Origin: Craterostigma plantagineum
Lineage: Eukaryota; Streptophyta; Magnoliopsida; Lamiales; Linderniaceae
Reading direction: 5' to 3'
Length of the DNA stretch: 64,000 nt
Assembly: GCA_027422505.1 (NCBI GenBank)
Contig: JAPQWV010000001.1
Location: 8,680,001-8,744,000, forward strand
Shown: piece by piece, positions 60,049 through 64,000 of the stretch
Layout: each line of letters begins with the position of its first letter
Numbering within the stretch: the stretch's first letter is position 1
Position numbers and translations under genes: made by a program
Notes under the pieces: model-generated
Told to the model about the DNA's origin: nothing
The model's database searches: none
What the model saw: the letters and a program-made list of their open reading frames with translations, nothing else

Positions 60049-60814
60049 CGGCGACGGAACCAGGTTTTGTCATTTGGGGGTTCGAGAATACTATACTAGT
60101 ACGACATAAATTGAGAAATATTCAAGTTCTTGGTACAAATAATCACGTATTAAATACAATTTTCATAACATATAGATAATATAAATTATAATATGTTACA
60201 ATGACCTACATATTTAGATAACTCCAAAATGCTTCACTTCCAACACATTCATATAATATGTTTTTGATAAACCATATCAATAAATGTGAGAGAAAGTTAT
60301 CACGAATCTTATATAGACTTCTCTCGATCTTTTCAAGGTAATAATTTATTGAAATTAGCCATATGTCAATATTATCTTTAGATCTAAAAATCTTTTGTAG
60401 AAGTTGTTTTGAATAATAATATATAATAGCAAGTTATTAAAATTCAAAACAATTATAAAAACAATAACAATGATAATAAAAACAACAGAAACAATAATAA
60501 ATATTAGTTTATCATGTAATTATACAATTCTATTGGAAAATAGTTCTAAATAAATAACACTTAAAACAAATATTTTATTGGATTATATTTTTTATCCTAA
60601 TTAAATATTCTAAGAGTATAAACAACTCAACTGCAAAAAACAGATAATAATGCACATATTTGCAATTTTGGTTAAGTGAGTGGGTATAGTTGTAATTGTA
60701 TTAACACTTACTCTGCAACTTCATCAAAGAAGGCCACCATCTCTACACTACTACCCTCTAGCTCCGGCCGCCGGGGGTCGGCGACCCCTCTGACCCCCCT
60801 GTGTTCCGTCGGTG
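60049..60814. mobile_element. Non-autonomous hAT element (766 bp) with 8-bp target duplication
   Basis: The left end CGGCGACGGAACCAGG and the reverse-complemented right end CACCGACGGAACACAGG form an imperfect terminal inverted repeat. CTTTTCTA flanks both sides exactly (60041-60048 and 60815-60822), an 8-bp duplication as made by hAT transposases. The interior is AT-rich without a transposase; a GC-rich block (60760-60805) lies near the right end. Confidence 0.85.
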
Positions 60815-60915
60815 CTTTTCTATCTGATCAAGCTTGCATACAAATTCTTTTATTTGTTAATAAATCTACATCCGCATGCGTTGCCACTTGTTGAGGAGTT
60901 GGTCAAGATCACTTA

Positions 60916-61130
60916 CACTACAAGAAAACATAAATTTGACAAGGAAATAGATACGGAATTGGTTTCGTGTATAAATTATGAGTATTAGAAAACACGGTTT
61001 TTTATTTTTATTTCAAAATAAATTAATAGTTTTATTTAGACGCGGATTTAATAAGGAAATAATAACGGAAATGTGACAAAATTTATAAACACCTAATTTT
61101 CCGTGTCTATTTGTCTGATTTCTAATAGTG
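60916..61130. mobile_element. CACTA-type MITE (215 bp)
   Basis: It starts CACTACAAGAAAAC; the right end reads CACTATTAGAAATC on the minus strand. TTA flanks both sides (60913-60915 and 61131-61133), the 3-bp duplication of CACTA elements. Subterminal 'gatacggaatt' and its inverted partner 'ttccgtgtct' are also present. No coding. Confidence 0.85.
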
Positions 61131-61365
61131 TTATTTGGTCTTCGTTTCATATAGAATCTCGATATTTTAATTTATATTAATTTTCAGCCTTAACTTTTTC
61201 CCCTTATCTAACGTAGAATATAATTATCAATTTTGCCAATATATTACAAATTAGAAAGACAATTCAGTGTACACAATCATAAGATATACACAGATACATG
61301 TATCTTTTATTTTCCTCCAAGATTGTGTGGCTGATTCACGACGACTATCACTTTCTTTACTATTA

Positions 61366-62030
61366 GGGGTGTTTTGTTTTGGGGTGATCTTCCAAAACAT
61401 CACAGTGATCCTCTCGTTTACCACTTATCACTGTGTTTGTTAGTCTAGGTGATGAGACATCACCGGAATGATGGATCACCTAGGTGATGAAAATGAGGTG
61501 ATATTTCATATTTCATATCACCCCAAAAACCTATGTGATCCAACATCACGGTGGTAAGGTGATCTATCTAATTTTTTAATGGACGAGAATACCCCTCATA
61601 TTTTAACATTATTACTTTATATGCCATTATAAATATAATTACATGATTAACATATTTAATTCTTAAAAATATTTCAGTTAGTTAAAAATATTAAAACTTA
61701 TATTTAAAAAAATTACAATTATAAATAATGCTTATAAAATTAAATGTATATTTTAATATATAATGATTATCACATAAAATATCTCCTTAAAATTTTATAT
61801 TATTTGAGTCATATGTATAAGGTCAAATATGACATTTATACACGTCACCCTACACATCACAGTGATTAAATAAACAGAATACTTCACTATCACATTGATC
61901 TGCAAAATGAAATATTACCTTAAAACAAACACACTAATGACATATCACCTTCATCCATATTCCGGTGATACCCACATCACCGTGCTGTGCGTATCACCGT
62001 AATGTTGGATCACCTGAAACAAACACCCCC
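61366..62030. mobile_element. PIF/Harbinger-type MITE (665 bp)
   Basis: It starts GGGGTGTTTTGTTTTGGGGTGATC and ends, reverse-complemented, GGGGGTGTTTGTTTCAGGTGATC. TTA on both sides (61363-61365 and 62031-62033) is the expected 3-bp duplication. ATCAC(C/G)-type words are abundant near both ends and in inverted orientation. AT-rich core, no transposase. Confidence 0.82.
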
Positions 62031-62129
62031 TTAAAATGATGTTTTTATATCAATGGTTGGAAACGAAATCAAAGATGTGGATCTTATTATTGCCGTAGAG
62101 TCAGAAATGTTTCATTTTTTATGATTCTC

Positions 62130-63360
62130 TATTCTTCTTTTTTTGAGAAAAAAGGGATTTTATTAAGGATAGTCCGCAGATAGCAGAGAAGCCATCTCTT
62201 GAGTCGGTGGGCCTTCCCCATCGAAACGAAGGGACTTCGCGAGATAATGGGCGACATTTTACCCGAGAGTTTTACAAAACTAAACGAAATATGTGAGAAA
62301 ACATAGACACATAGATATCTTCAAGTATATTCCAATGTTGCTGGATCTTGTATCTCGATCTTGGAGCTTCGATATTAATGTCAAACAATCACCTTCACCC
62401 ATTGCCATTTTCGTGAAAGGGCAACCTGGAGTGCTTTCCGTGCCGCCAAAGCTTCCGCAACTTCTGGATCATAATCACCTGCAAGGAAATTTGTCCACCA
62501 TCCAAGCATAACTATTATGATCTCGAGCTATGATTCCCAAAGAAGCCCCCTTTCTTGATTTGTGAAGTGGTGCATCAAAATTTATCTTAATTATATCCCT
62601 GTGGGGGCAGGTCCACCTCATCTCCTTTATAGCATTCTCAGGTTTTTTATCATTAAGATATTTTCCTTCTAGCTGAACTTCCATCGCCTTCCGCATGGAT
62701 ATGTCAATTGGCACCGAACATCTTCGATACATGTCTTGTTCCTCGAATACCACAGTGTCCCTAGGGTTCAGGAACCGCGAGTATGCATGAGCATCCAAGA
62801 CACATGGACCGACTTCATCCAGTTAAAAACCGAGCCATACCAAAGCTTGATCAGTGCATAAGGGACCCCGAGCTTTTCCAGAAACGCTTTGATTCAGGGC
62901 ATGAAATGAACGTATGTTGTATAGATTCTGAGTCTATCTTGCACATTTTACAATTGGGTTAGCGAGACAGCCTCAATGCGCGAATCGTTCCGCTGTTGGT
63001 AGAGTGCCACTAGCCAATCGCCATGCAAAACCCTTAACCCGTGGGACGACATCCGCCTTCCAAATGAAATCTGATTTTGGCTAGCCTGTACTTGATGCAG
63101 TGCTCAGATCACGGCTAAAGTAAATGCAATCCAATATGCTGACTTAACCGAGAAGTTTCCATTCCTAGAGAAATGCCATATGAGCTTATCTGGCTGATTA
63201 GTAAGACTTAGCGGACATCCCAAGATAACCTCAGCATCAATTGGGGGGCAAATATTGCGGACAAGAGAGATGTTCCAAGGGCCCCTTGGAGATATCCGCA
63301 GCTCACTAACTCGAAGTCCACGGTTTCCTTCATGAAGAGGAGTAAATAACATCCTACTCA
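62130..63360 (-). pseudogene. LINE remnant: zf-RVT and RNase H-like 3' end
   Basis: On the minus strand, the zinc-binding region of a non-LTR reverse transcriptase comes first (IWHFSRNGNFSVKSAYWIAF at ~63180-63115; WKADVVPRV…, CKMC- and CPES-like residues at ~63060-62900). A spacer and an RNase H-like domain follow (IIKINFDAP near 62593, LGIIARDHN near 62545, AEALAARKAL near 62440, then SPIISRS near 62250 in another frame). It ends at an A-rich stretch near 62130. Several frameshifts and stops. This is the usual 5'-truncated relic of a plant LINE. Confidence 0.82.
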
Positions 63361-64000
63361 GTGTTTAAAAAAGCGTAATCTCGCGCGAGTAGAGGCGCGA
63401 TTTTGCGTAATTTTTCTCAAAACGCTTTGACGCGTAAGGGAAAAGCGTAAATGTCTGGCCTAAATGTCTAGCACTGTGTGACTAGAGTATTAGGTGGCAA
63501 CCCACTTTTTATGATATATAAGACGTGTTGTAATGTATTTTATTTAGTTTTTCAATTTTTTCTAACTTTTTAATTACTTCCCACCAAAAACATAAAAAAC
63601 AATTATTTAATGTAATCCATGTGATAAAAACAAATAAATTTATCTAATTATTCTTTGTTTAACTGCGATCAAAATGACATGCATATCTTATATTTTTCGA
63701 TATCTATCAGAATTATTTTCTAAATACTACATTTTTTAAATCTAGGTTCCCTAAAATTTATTAGTTATTTTTTTCAATATTTCTTATGCTGGGCCGATGA
63801 GAATGAATTGGATTTAAAAGTACATGAATTGTTTGTTAATATATTTTATGTATCTTTTTATTGTTTCCGATATTTACTATTAGATTTACATATCTTATTG
63901 CACCAATTTTATATAAAGCTTACTGAATAATGTGCTTTTTGATTAATAATTTGTTATAAATTATGTTTCTTAGTAATAATTGGCTTGTCCGAAAAACTTA
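63361..64000. other. AT-rich noncoding DNA; possible hAT end at its left
   Basis: It opens with CAGTGTTTAAAAAAGCGTAATC (63359), a sequence style seen at ends of plant hAT-type elements, with 'aaaacgctttgacgcgtaag' words following. If real, this element interrupts the LINE and runs past the window. The rest holds nothing I can name. Confidence 0.35.

Overview
The window is nuclear DNA of a flowering plant, most likely a eudicot. The evidence is one split, intron-containing cyclophilin/RRM gene matching the plant CYP59 family, plus a dense, AT-rich mix of plant-type transposons: Ty3/gypsy chromovirus, Ty1/copia, Mutator-like, hAT, Stowaway, PIF/Harbinger, CACTA and LINE. The species cannot be named from the sequence.

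Layout. Positions 1-21293 and 31552-52917 are two copies of one ~21.3 kb segment in the same orientation. From left to right, each copy holds most of the CYP59 gene (minus strand), with a complete chromovirus inserted in the sense orientation in intron 4; a palindromic minisatellite upstream of the gene; ~5 kb of AT-rich noncoding DNA; a 5'-LTR + PBS + gag remnant of a copia element (minus); a Stowaway MITE; and a TTTTCGGG-rich stretch. The second copy, with the flanking 30905-31551, gives a complete CYP59 gene of 14 exons and 544 codons. The first copy starts inside the zinc-knuckle exon at the window edge. It carries small deletions in exons 2 and 3.

The copies differ almost only by short insertions and deletions, many of them in homopolymers, and very rarely by substitutions. 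In the 4.6 kb chromovirus coding region I counted 17 indels, which exactly explain the 15-bp length difference, and saw no substitutions. This points either to a very recent duplication or to a falsely duplicated, poorly polished assembly, and it is the most important caution for any user.

The spacer (21294-31551) is a pile of nested elements. It has an unrecognised coding-like stretch ending in a polypurine tract and an LTR; a copia LTR fragment split by an internally deleted copia element (22692-26938) with a clean 5-bp target duplication; a copia RNase H + 3' LTR fragment fused to a Mutator-like transposase N-terminus; and then the last exon of CYP59.

The right flank (52918-64000) holds no intact gene. 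It contains a decayed copia pol (plus), a decayed hAT transposase (minus), several MITEs of which two belong to one long-inverted-repeat family, well-bounded hAT, CACTA and PIF/Harbinger non-autonomous elements, microsatellites, and a LINE 3' end (minus). The only host gene I can support is CYP59, a nuclear RNA-binding peptidyl-prolyl isomerase.
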